DNA from: Chlamydiota bacterium
GTDB taxonomy: Bacteria; Chlamydiota; Chlamydiia; Chlamydiales; Simkaniaceae
Direction: 5' to 3'
NCBI GenBank assembly: GCA_029556005.1
Contig: JAKQGT010000201.1
Location: 1 to 12,304, forward strand
DNA: 12,304 bases
Part shown: positions 1-5,688 of the stretch, one piece after another
Position numbering within the stretch: the first letter of the stretch is position 1
Layout: every line of letters begins with the position of its first letter
Made by a program: the position numbers and the translations under genes
Notes under the pieces: model-generated
Databases searched by the model: none
Seen by the model: the letters and a program-made list of their open reading frames with translations, nothing else
Told to the model about the DNA's origin: nothing

Positions 1-416
1 TCTTCTAAATGCTTACGGGTCAGTTGTCCATTCTCATTTAAAGGAAGTGTCTTGACCACACATCCCCATTTCTCTAGGCGTTTTCCAGAATGCAGAAAGG
101 GGGTTTCTTCAATCGGCGTGGTAAGGATATGGTTTTTCCCACTTTCATAAAGATGTTCGCTATAGGCGCTATGATAGACTTGAGCAATCGCTTCGGCTCC
201 TGATGATGCAAGAATCAACTGATCCTTCTCATGAGCCCCCACAAAGGCATAAAGATCGCTGAAGCTACGTCTAATGGATGTGAAGGGTTCTTTTCCTTTG
301 AGATAGGGAGCTGCTTGATGGTGCCAATGACGCTTTAAAAACGGCTGCATCTGATTGATCAGATGGGAAGAGGGTTTGGCTAAGGTGGAATTATCGAGAT
401 AGATTTCTAAATCCAT
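1..416 (-). CDS. NifS-like PLP-dependent aminotransferase (class V), 5' part only
   Basis: Reading the minus strand from ATG 416-414 gives 139 residues, open to the window edge, so the C-terminal two thirds (including the PLP lysine and the active-site cysteine loop) are not visible. The N-terminus MDLEIYLDNSTLAKPS matches the class V aminotransferase/cysteine desulfurase opening (IYLDxxAT). ILASSGAEAIAQ at residues 68-79 corresponds to the phosphate-binding SGATE segment, and residues 95-125 to the strand-helix-strand that follows. Family members take sulfur from cysteine for Fe-S clusters and thiocofactors in the cytoplasm. Order with gpmA and rluB matches the NifS-related gene CT721 of C. 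trachomatis as I recall it. The start overlaps the last 26 bases of gpmA, so translation is probably coupled. Odd points: the histidine that stacks on PLP in IscS (usually in an E-H pair) appears to be Glu104, and the SGATE motif is shortened to SGAE. Divergent or altered activity is possible. Confidence 0.85.
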   Translation of the reverse strand, partial: MDLEIYLDNSTLAKPSSHLINQMQPFLKRHWHHQAAPYLKGKEPFTSIRRSFSDLYAFVGAHEKDQLILASSGAEAIAQVYHSAYSEHLYESGKNHILTTPIEETPFLHSGKRLEKWGCVVKTLPLNENGQLTRKHLE

Positions 417-1116
417 TTTGCACATCATCTAGGGTTTCTTTTTTCCAATTCCCCTTTTGAAAGCTATAGCAAAGAGGTTCTCCTGTAGGGATTTCGAGTT
501 GCAACACAGCCTCTTCCGATAAATTTTCCAAATGCATCACAATCGAGCGGAGGGAATTACCATGAGCAGAGACTAAGACATGTTTCCCTTTTTCCAAAAA
601 GGGGACAATCCTTTTTTTAAAATAAGGGATTGAGCGCTGCGCTGTCATTTCTAAGCTCTCTCCGTGAGGAGGGGGTGTGCTGAAGCTGCGCCGCCAGATT
701 TTCACTTGGTCTGCACCAAATTTCGCACGGGTTTCATCTTTATCGAGCCCTTGCAGCTCTCCATACATCCGTTCATTGATCTCCCATGCAGCATAAACGG
801 GAATGCAATTCGCCTCTGCTTTAGCATCATAAATCTTTGCCCACTCTTCAAGCTTTCCTCCTCCTTCATGAAGAAGAAGGGGCGTTTTCCCACTTGCATG
901 CTCACTCATCGCAATCATCGCTGTGAGTTGCGCGCGCATTAGAGAAGAAATGAAGATCACATCGAACGGAATAGCGCTGATGCGTTTTCCTGCATTTTGC
1001 GCTTCACATATCCCCTCTTTACTGAGAGGAATGTCGACCCATCCTGTAAAGCGATTTTTTTGATTCCATTCCGATTTTCCATGACGGAGTAAAACAAGTT
1101 TTGCACCTTTATCCAT
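391..1116 (-). CDS. gpmA: 2,3-bisphosphoglycerate-dependent phosphoglycerate mutase
   Basis: This 241-aa cytoplasmic enzyme interconverts 3- and 2-phosphoglycerate in glycolysis and gluconeogenesis through a phosphohistidine. The RHG motif places the phosphorylated histidine at His12. RFTGWVDIPLS (residues 22-32) is the dPGM substrate-loop signature. NERMYGELQG (114-123) holds the catalytic acid Glu115, and SAHGNSLR (183-190) holds the second active-site histidine, His185. The usual NERHYG is NERMYG here, a form I recall from chlamydial GpmA. It carries about 25-30 extra residues before this motif compared with the shortest bacterial forms. The ATG at 1116-1114 is preceded on the minus strand by a weak purine-rich GGGATAGG. 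Its stop lies inside the NifS-like gene start (26-bp overlap), which points to one transcript. Identification is firm. Confidence 0.96.
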   Translation of the reverse strand: MDKGAKLVLLRHGKSEWNQKNRFTGWVDIPLSKEGICEAQNAGKRISAIPFDVIFISSLMRAQLTAMIAMSEHASGKTPLLLHEGGGKLEEWAKIYDAKAEANCIPVYAAWEINERMYGELQGLDKDETRAKFGADQVKIWRRSFSTPPPHGESLEMTAQRSIPYFKKRIVPFLEKGKHVLVSAHGNSLRSIVMHLENLSEEAVLQLEIPTGEPLCYSFQKGNWKKETLDDVQNGFRNLSR

Positions 1117-1298
1117 GAACCTATCCCGATAATCAATTTCCGGTATTTTTTACCTTTTCTGCCGATTTTTTCTCTTCATTTTGGGGCCTTGTCTCCTGGA
1201 CAATGTCCTTAAATGAAAAGAAAAAATCTGAAAGAAAATCTCTAAAAATCCCAACAAATTGATTATCAGGATAGCTTCATAGATATTATCATAGAAGA

Positions 1299-1314
1299 GC
1301 AAGGAATTCCTTGC
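1299..1314. promoter_or_regulatory. Perfect 16-bp palindrome, candidate operator
   Basis: GCAAGGAATTCCTTGC is perfectly self-complementary and sits in the divergent gpmA/rluB intergenic region. Its right half shares TTGC with the candidate -35 box of rluB (TTGCTA, 1311-1316). A protein dimer bound here would compete with RNA polymerase. As RNA it could form a 6-bp stem with an AATT loop followed by a T-rich stretch, but no plus-strand gene lies upstream that would need a terminator. A regulatory role is inference. Confidence 0.4.
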
Positions 1315-1338
1315 TATTGTTTTTATTGAGAATAATAT
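1311..1338 (+). promoter_or_regulatory. Candidate promoter of rluB
   Basis: TTGCTA at 1311-1316 and TAATAT at 1333-1338 are separated by 16 bases, a sigma-70/sigma-66-like arrangement in a very AT-rich stretch. The implied start of transcription lies only about 10 bases before the ATG at 1356, so the leader would be very short and without a Shine-Dalgarno. Several alternative -10 registers (for example TTATAT at 1338-1343) exist, so the exact box is uncertain. Confidence 0.35.
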
Positions 1339-1355
1339 TATATTATTATCCACTT

Positions 1356-2051
1356 ATGAAAAGGTTAGCAAAAGTTTTAGCAGCTGCAGGTGTGGCTTCT
1401 CGTAGAGCCTGTGAAGCACTCATTTTTGACGGGAAGGTGAAGGTAAATGGCGTTGTGGTCAAACTCCCACAAACGCTTGTAGACCCACAGAATGATCGTA
1501 TTCTCCTAGAGGATCACCCCATTCAAGCTCAGGAAGAAAAAGTTTATTATATCCTCAATAAACCCCGGGGCTATACCTGCTCCAATACCCGCCTGGGCTC
1601 TAAGAAGCTGGTCATCGACCTCTTCGAGGGGTTGCAAAAACGGCTCTTTACGATTGGGCGCCTCGATCGAGACACCACCGGACTCCTCCTGATCACCAAC
1701 GATGGCCATTTTGCACAAGAAGTGATTCACCCTTCGAAAAACATCACCAAAGAATATCTTGTCAAAACGCAGCAAGAAATCACACACACCCATCTGGAAA
1801 ATCTCTCGAAAGGAACGCTCATCGAAGGGAAATGGATTCGTCCCGTCAGTGTAAAAAAAATGCGCCGTGGAACGGTTAAAATCGGGGTTAAAGAGGGGAA
1901 AAAACGGGAGGTCCGCCTGATGGTGCAAAATGCAGGTCTTGATCTCCTTTCTCTCTCCCGTATTCGAATTGGCGGCTTAAAATTGGGCTCCTTAAACGAA
2001 GGAGAATGGCGCGAACTCTCTCAAAAAGAGCTTCAAATGATTTTTAATTAA
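1356..2051 (+). CDS. rluB: RluB/RsuA-family 23S rRNA pseudouridine synthase
   Basis: The 231-aa protein should isomerise a specific uridine in large-subunit rRNA. Residues 1-60 form an S4 RNA-binding domain (KVLAAAGVASRRACE, then GKVKVNG). The catalytic signature GRLDRDTTGLLLITNDG spans residues 101-117 with the nucleophile Asp104. The C-terminal GKKREVRLMVQNAGL and IGGLKLGSLNEGEWREL segments are typical of the RsuA/RluB branch. An in-frame start exists at 1311, but it adds 15 hydrophobic residues that family members lack. MKRLAKVLA at 1356 is the expected N-terminus, although no Shine-Dalgarno precedes it. Position after divergent gpmA matches CT723 of C. trachomatis as I recall it. Specificity (RluB, RluE, RluF or RsuA) is assigned by likeness only. 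Confidence 0.92.
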   Translation: MKRLAKVLAAAGVASRRACEALIFDGKVKVNGVVVKLPQTLVDPQNDRILLEDHPIQAQEEKVYYILNKPRGYTCSNTRLGSKKLVIDLFEGLQKRLFTIGRLDRDTTGLLLITNDGHFAQEVIHPSKNITKEYLVKTQQEITHTHLENLSKGTLIEGKWIRPVSVKKMRRGTVKIGVKEGKKREVRLMVQNAGLDLLSLSRIRIGGLKLGSLNEGEWRELSQKELQMIFN

Positions 2052-2052
2052 T

Positions 2053-2057
2053 GGAGG
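2053..2057 (+). promoter_or_regulatory. Strong Shine-Dalgarno that fixes a TTG start
   Basis: GGAGG lies 2 bases past the rluB stop and 9 bases before TTG 2067-2069. The only nearby ATG (2051) is in another frame that closes after 13 codons, so this site supports TTG as the real start of the next gene. Confidence 0.7.
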
Positions 2058-2066
2058 AAAAAAACT

Positions 2067-2426
2067 TTGGCTTTACCAGCAATTTCTTATGATTTTCTAT
2101 ATACTTCCTTAAATCGTTACCTTACCAGCGAACTACCGTCCTGCAAACAAGAAGAATTTGCTGCAGTCATGGGGGAATTCGGACAATTAAGTAGTAGAGT
2201 GACTCTTCTCGTGCAAAAAGGTGAAGTCACTCCAGAACTGATTGACACGTTACCAAAATTAGAAGCCTTAAGGGCTAAAGTTTTCTCAATCACTCAAGCA
2301 AATGTAGCAAGCTGGAAAGAAAAAATTCTTCAAGAAAGCTACGACGCAGAAACAGTTGAAAGTGTTTGCCAACAGGTTATTCAAGAGTATGCTCAAAGGT
2401 GGGGCATCCAAAACTCAGGTTCTTAG
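2067..2426 (+). CDS. Conserved chlamydial hypothetical protein (CT724-like position)
   Basis: The 119-aa product begins at TTG (translated as Met), followed by ALPAISYDFLYTSLNRYL. It is soluble, mostly helical in appearance, with no signal peptide, membrane segment or recognisable catalytic motif. It has two cysteines (in PSCKQE and SVCQQV). It lies 15 bases after rluB on the same strand, has a strong GGAGG site, and is most likely co-transcribed with rluB. I recall that C. trachomatis keeps a small hypothetical gene (CT724) at this place after its rluB homologue, so the pair is probably old within the phylum. Function is unknown. A role linked to ribosome maturation is only a guess from the neighbour. 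Confidence 0.8.
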   Translation: MALPAISYDFLYTSLNRYLTSELPSCKQEEFAAVMGEFGQLSSRVTLLVQKGEVTPELIDTLPKLEALRAKVFSITQANVASWKEKILQESYDAETVESVCQQVIQEYAQRWGIQNSGS

Positions 2427-2432
2427 CTTTTT

Positions 2433-3773
2433 TTAACGCAAATTCTGAACTCGCGTTTTATAGGCTTTGAGGGCTTCTTCTCTTGCTACTTTGTGATCTA
2501 CCATGGGCTGAGGGTAGTTTTTTCCTAATACCACCTGAGCTTTTTGCAGAACCTCTTCAGGGGCTTCCCAAGGTTTATGAATCCATTTTTTAGGAAGGTT
2601 TTTTAGCTCTGGACAATAGAGTTTCACAAATTTCCCCTCGGGATCAAATTTTTCTCCCTGGAGGACGGGATTGAAAATCCGAAAAAAGGGGGCTGCATCG
2701 GGGCCACATCCCGCAACCCATTGCCACCCCAAAGTGTTATTTCCCAAATCGGCATCCACAAGGGTATCCCAAAACCAGGCCGCCCCTTTTTTCCAATGGA
2801 TCTTAAGATCTTTGACTAAAAAAGAAGCGACTACCATTCGCATTCGGTTGTGCATCCACCCCAGTTTCCAAAGCTGCCGCATCGAAGCATCAACAAGGGG
2901 ATAACCCGTTTTTCCTTGTTGCCATTTTTTCAGCTGACTCGGTTTGAGCGTCCAAGGGAAGCGCTTAAATTTCACATTCCAGTTTTGGGTGGGTGTTTTA
3001 GGAAAATGGTAGACAAAAGCTGCGCCAAACTCACGCCAGGCGAGTTGGCGACGGAAAGAGGGATTTTTTATTTTTCTCCACACTTCAGCTGGACTCACCT
3101 CTCCAAAATGGAGGTGGGGAGAGAGAAACGAAGTCCCCTCCACTGCAGGTTTCTCTCGGGATACCGCATAACTTCCTGCATGAAAATTTTTTATCCGCTT
3201 TAGGGCTCCTGCTCGCCCAGGCTTCCAAAATTTCTTCATCTCTGTATCCCACTTTTTTGTGGGAAGCAACGTTAAAGAATCGGAACGGAGTGGGGGAACT
3301 TTGCCAAATTTTTGGGGGCTCCCTTTAGGAAGATGTAGCTCTTTTTTCAAGGCCTGGTAAAAAGGGGTAAACACGGCAAAGGGTTTCCCCGATTTATTAA
3401 AAAAATGGGGAATGCCAACAAGATGATTGCCGTTGAAAGAAGCGACTTTCCCTTTAAACGCTTTTTCTACCCGTTTTTCCCTTTTTTCAAAGGTTTGGTT
3501 ATAATAAATCCCTTCTGCTTTTGTCTTCTCTAAGAGCTTCTTGAGGATTAAAACGGGATCCCCTTTTTTGATCACGAGTTTTGCACCTTTTTTTGCATAG
3601 TCTTTAGCAAGAGCTTCCAAACTATAATGGAGCCACCATTTTGTGGCAGCTCCCAGCTTTTCCTCAGGGGAAAGGATAAAAACAGGGAGTATCTTTTTAT
3701 CTATCTTCCACGCCTCATAGAGAGCGAGATTCTCTTCAACACGTAAATCTTTCTGGTGCCAAAATAGTAGCAT
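2433..3773 (-). CDS. phrB: Deoxyribodipyrimidine (class I CPD) photolyase
   Basis: The 446-aa flavoprotein uses blue light to split UV-induced cyclobutane pyrimidine dimers. The N-terminal antenna domain opens with LLFWHQKDLRVEENLAL. The FAD domain carries HLHFGEVSPAEVW, WQQGKTGYPLVDASMRQLW, WMHNRMRMVVASFLVKDL, DADLGNNTLGWQW and FRIFNPVLQGEKFDP. The electron-transfer tryptophan triad is complete: Trp274, Trp327 and Trp350, with the same spacing (53 and 23) as E. coli Trp306/359/382. The reading frame extends to TTG 3800, but ATG 3773 gives the usual short lead before the first motif and has AAGGG 5 bases upstream. Length fits the family (E. coli about 472). It ends 6 bp from the convergent hypothetical gene, and its upstream flank is the long inverted repeat. 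C. trachomatis lacks this gene, as far as I recall. Confidence 0.96.
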   Translation of the reverse strand: MLLFWHQKDLRVEENLALYEAWKIDKKILPVFILSPEEKLGAATKWWLHYSLEALAKDYAKKGAKLVIKKGDPVLILKKLLEKTKAEGIYYNQTFEKREKRVEKAFKGKVASFNGNHLVGIPHFFNKSGKPFAVFTPFYQALKKELHLPKGSPQKFGKVPPLRSDSLTLLPTKKWDTEMKKFWKPGRAGALKRIKNFHAGSYAVSREKPAVEGTSFLSPHLHFGEVSPAEVWRKIKNPSFRRQLAWREFGAAFVYHFPKTPTQNWNVKFKRFPWTLKPSQLKKWQQGKTGYPLVDASMRQLWKLGWMHNRMRMVVASFLVKDLKIHWKKGAAWFWDTLVDADLGNNTLGWQWVAGCGPDAAPFFRIFNPVLQGEKFDPEGKFVKLYCPELKNLPKKWIHKPWEAPEEVLQKAQVVLGKNYPQPMVDHKVAREEALKAYKTRVQNLR

Positions 3774-3790
3774 AGGAACCCTTGATTTGA

Positions 3791-3796
3791 TTATAC
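3791..3796 (-). promoter_or_regulatory. Candidate -10 box at the repeat edge, reading toward phrB
   Basis: On the minus strand the outer end of the inverted repeat reads GAGTATAAT, a perfect -10 hexamer 17 bases before the phrB ATG. No good -35 is visible 16-18 bases upstream, so this is only a candidate. Confidence 0.3.
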
Positions 3797-3953
3797 TCAA
3801 ACAACTTCAAAAGTTGGATTTTCGGCTGCGCCAAAGCACCGTAATTCGTCGATCTTAAATGACCTAATATTAGAATATGAGGTCATTTAAGATCGACGAA
3901 TTCCGAAAGCTTTCGCGTTGCCTAAAACTAACTTTTGAAATTGTTCGAGTATA
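3792..3953. repeat. Long imperfect inverted repeat, MITE-like element
   Basis: The two ~80-base arms (3792-3872 and 3873-3953) are reverse complements of each other from TATACTC at the left edge to GAGTATA at the right edge. The outer 24 bases of the arms match at all but two positions (both share TTCAAAAGTT). Positions about 25-51 from the edge are diverged, with a one-base shift (shared GC-CGC-AAAGC pattern). The inner 23 bases are identical. The edges end in TATA, which could be a duplicated TA target plus terminal sequence, as in elements moved by IS630/Tc1-type transposases. No coding capacity is present. A third, solo arm lies at 10033-10065, so this is a dispersed family. It occupies nearly the whole gap between divergent phrB and the glycosyltransferase gene. 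Mobility is inference; the repeat structure is directly visible. Confidence 0.8.
3843..3902. repeat. Near-perfect central hairpin of the inverted repeat
   Basis: Bases 3843-3865 and 3880-3902 are perfect reverse complements (23 bp, starting AATTCGTCGATC). A further 5 bp pairs inside (3867-3871 with 3874-3878), leaving a 2-base centre at 3872-3873. Transcribed from either side it would be a very stable ~30-bp stem; in supercoiled DNA it could extrude as a cruciform. There is no following T-run, so a simple intrinsic terminator is unlikely. Confidence 0.85.
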
Positions 3954-3955
3954 AG
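3950..3955 (+). promoter_or_regulatory. Candidate -10 box at the repeat edge, reading toward the glycosyltransferase
   Basis: The right edge of the inverted repeat reads GAGTATAAG on the plus strand, only 10 bases before ATG 3966. A transcript from it would be almost leaderless. It mirrors the box on the phrB side, but no -35 is evident. Confidence 0.25.
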
Positions 3956-3965
3956 CTGACATTCT

Positions 3966-4973
3966 ATGAAAATACTTCAAATTGTTGCAGATGGCAACCC
4001 CGGAGGAGGGACAACGTTTGTTTTAGAGATGCTTAAGTCTCTAAAAAACCCTCTTTTTTTATGTCAGAAAGGTTCTTATGCAATCCGAGAAGCGAGTGCT
4101 CTTGGAATAGAAACGTATGAAATCGATTTTTTTACCTCCCGTTTTGATTTAAGAATCCCTTGGCGGATCCAAAAGATCTTAAGAGACACATCTCCCGATC
4201 TCACCCATGTTCATGGAAATCGCGCAGCCTTTTTCTTAAGCTTTTGCCGCAATCCTTCCCCTATTCTTTATACGGTCCATGGCCTCCATGGTCTTTACAA
4301 TGGAAATGCACTGGGGAAATGGGGGGAAAAGCAAGCGCTACGCTCTAAGGACCACATTGTTTTTGTGTCAAAATGGGAAGAAACGCTCGCAAAAAAGAAC
4401 AATCTTCTCCCCCATGCAAACCATCAAGTGATTTACAATGGGATTCATCTAAAGAATCTACCGAAACATCAGCCCAGGGATGGAAAGCTTTTGGGGTTTT
4501 TAGGGAGACTGGAAACCCCAAAAGATCCCCTCTTTATGTTAGATGTGATGGAAATTTTGGGCCCCCAAGGGTACCACTTAAAAATGATTGGAGGAGGCAC
4601 CTTTGAACAGACTTTGAAAAAAAGTCCCTATATCACGGTAACTGGAACGCTTCCTAGAGAAAAAGCCCTTGAAGAACTCTCAAAGGTCTCCTGTGTCATT
4701 GCCCCCTCTAAGTGGGAAGCTTTTGGACTCGTTTTAGTGGAATCCCTAGCCCTTGGTATTCCCATCATTGCGGCCAATATCCCCGCATTCCATGAAATTT
4801 TAGAATCAGGTAAGCATGGAATCTTGATCTCCGAAAAAAATCCTCAAAAATATGCCGCTGCCGTGTTGCAAGGAGTGTCGCCCCCCAGTCCTTCTCTAGA
4901 AAAATTCTCCTGGGAACAGTGTTTTACTAAGTACATGGCTATTTTTAGTGATCTAAAACGAAGTAATGACTAA
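3966..4973 (+). CDS. GT4-type (GT-B fold) glycosyltransferase
   Basis: The 335-aa protein should transfer a sugar from an activated donor to an envelope or lipid acceptor; the sugar and acceptor cannot be read from sequence. The N-terminal Rossmann domain opens KILQIVADGNPGGGTT (residues 2-17), with the glycine loop at 13-15, then DLTHVHGNRAAFF (78-90) and IVFVSKWEE (131-139). The C-terminal donor domain has VIYNGIHL (155-162), LGFLGRLETPKDP (176-188) and the E-x7-E signature in SKWEAFGLVLVESLALG with Glu251 and Glu259. No membrane segment is present, so it likely acts at the cytoplasmic membrane face. No good Shine-Dalgarno precedes the ATG, which starts 12 bases beyond the inverted repeat. 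It is followed after 34 bases by the DUF47 gene, possibly on the same transcript, though the functions look unrelated. The family call is firm, the pathway unknown. Confidence 0.9.
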   Translation: MKILQIVADGNPGGGTTFVLEMLKSLKNPLFLCQKGSYAIREASALGIETYEIDFFTSRFDLRIPWRIQKILRDTSPDLTHVHGNRAAFFLSFCRNPSPILYTVHGLHGLYNGNALGKWGEKQALRSKDHIVFVSKWEETLAKKNNLLPHANHQVIYNGIHLKNLPKHQPRDGKLLGFLGRLETPKDPLFMLDVMEILGPQGYHLKMIGGGTFEQTLKKSPYITVTGTLPREKALEELSKVSCVIAPSKWEAFGLVLVESLALGIPIIAANIPAFHEILESGKHGILISEKNPQKYAAAVLQGVSPPSPSLEKFSWEQCFTKYMAIFSDLKRSND

Positions 4974-5007
4974 ACTATAAATAGCATAAAAAACTTGAGT
5001 GATCTTC

Positions 5008-5685
5008 ATGCTCTCTACAATTGCTCGACTTTTTGGAAAATCCCCTTTTTCTCCCCTCCAATCTCATATGAAAAAGGTGAGCGCTTGTATGAAAAAGCTC
5101 ACAGAAATCTTTGAAAATCTTCAACACAAACCCCCTGAAGAACTCGAACGTTTAGTCGATGAGCTCTCTAAGCTCGAACATGAAGCAGATCTCACCAAAA
5201 ATGATATCCGGAATCACCTTCCTAAAAGTCTTTTCCTCCCTATTGACAGAAGTCAGTTTTTAGAAATCCTCTCCATTCAAGACAATATTTCTGACCAAGC
5301 AGAGGATATCGGTAACCTATTGATCTTATATCCTACCAGCGAGCTAGGCTATCTCTGTGATCATTTAAAGGCCCTCTTTCAAAAAAATATGGAGGCCTTC
5401 TGGGATACGCGCAATATTATTAAAGAACTCCATGAATTATTAGAATCTTCCTTTGGGGGGATTGAAGCCGAAAGGGTGAAAACCATTGTCGACCGCACCT
5501 CACGTGAAGAATATGAAGCAGATAAAATGAAACATGACCTGATGAAAGAGTTTTTCAAAACGGCTGAAGAGGTAAAAACCCCTGTTTTTTATCTCTATAT
5601 CCGCCTGGTTGAAGAGATCAATCAAATTTCCCACATCTCGGAAAAACTGGCAAATCGCATCCGAATGATTTTGGAACTTAAATAG
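5008..5685 (+). CDS. DUF47/PhoU-like phosphate transport accessory protein
   Basis: The 225-aa protein belongs to the TIGR00153/DUF47 family, helical PhoU-like proteins almost always encoded next to PiT permeases and thought to modulate them. It begins MLSTIARLFGKSPFSPLQ. It has the heptad-rich ELERLVDELSKLEHEAD (about 50-66), the DIRNHLPKSLFLPIDR segment (70-85) and repeated acidic motifs such as HEADLTKND, DNISDQAEDIG and REEYEADKMKHDL, typical PhoU-type metal/helix positions. It ends with EINQISHISEKLANRIR. A GTG three codons upstream is in frame, but ATG 5008 has GAG 8 bases before it and gives the expected N-terminus. Only 3 bases separate its stop from the PiT start, so the two are a translational unit. 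I recall the same pair as CT691-CT692 in C. trachomatis. Confidence 0.9.
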   Translation: MLSTIARLFGKSPFSPLQSHMKKVSACMKKLTEIFENLQHKPPEELERLVDELSKLEHEADLTKNDIRNHLPKSLFLPIDRSQFLEILSIQDNISDQAEDIGNLLILYPTSELGYLCDHLKALFQKNMEAFWDTRNIIKELHELLESSFGGIEAERVKTIVDRTSREEYEADKMKHDLMKEFFKTAEEVKTPVFYLYIRLVEEINQISHISEKLANRIRMILELK

Positions 5686-5688
5686 GCT

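Noticed and set aside
1192..1208. Possible hairpin TTGTC...GACAA in the gpmA upstream region
   Set aside because: The stem is only 5 bp with mismatches outside, no T-run follows, and it is no better than expected by chance.
1150..1353. 67-codon minus-strand frame in the gpmA/rluB gap
   Set aside because: It begins at GTG inside the AT-rich rluB promoter, has no Shine-Dalgarno and a low-complexity composition ending in a K/R run. It looks like chance in AT-rich sequence.
1311..1355. Upstream TTG start extending RluB by 15 residues
   Set aside because: The added residues are hydrophobic and unlike the S4-domain N-terminus of the family, and the stretch is better read as promoter.
2850..3203. 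117-codon plus-strand frame inside the photolyase gene
   Set aside because: It is wholly antisense to a strongly conserved coding region and has no recognisable protein features.
3774..3800. TTG start extending photolyase by 9 residues into the repeat
   Set aside because: ATG 3773 gives the normal distance to the first photolyase motif. The longer form would take its first codons from the inverted repeat.
3843..3902. Central hairpin as an intrinsic terminator
   Set aside because: Both flanking genes point away from it and no T-run follows on either strand.
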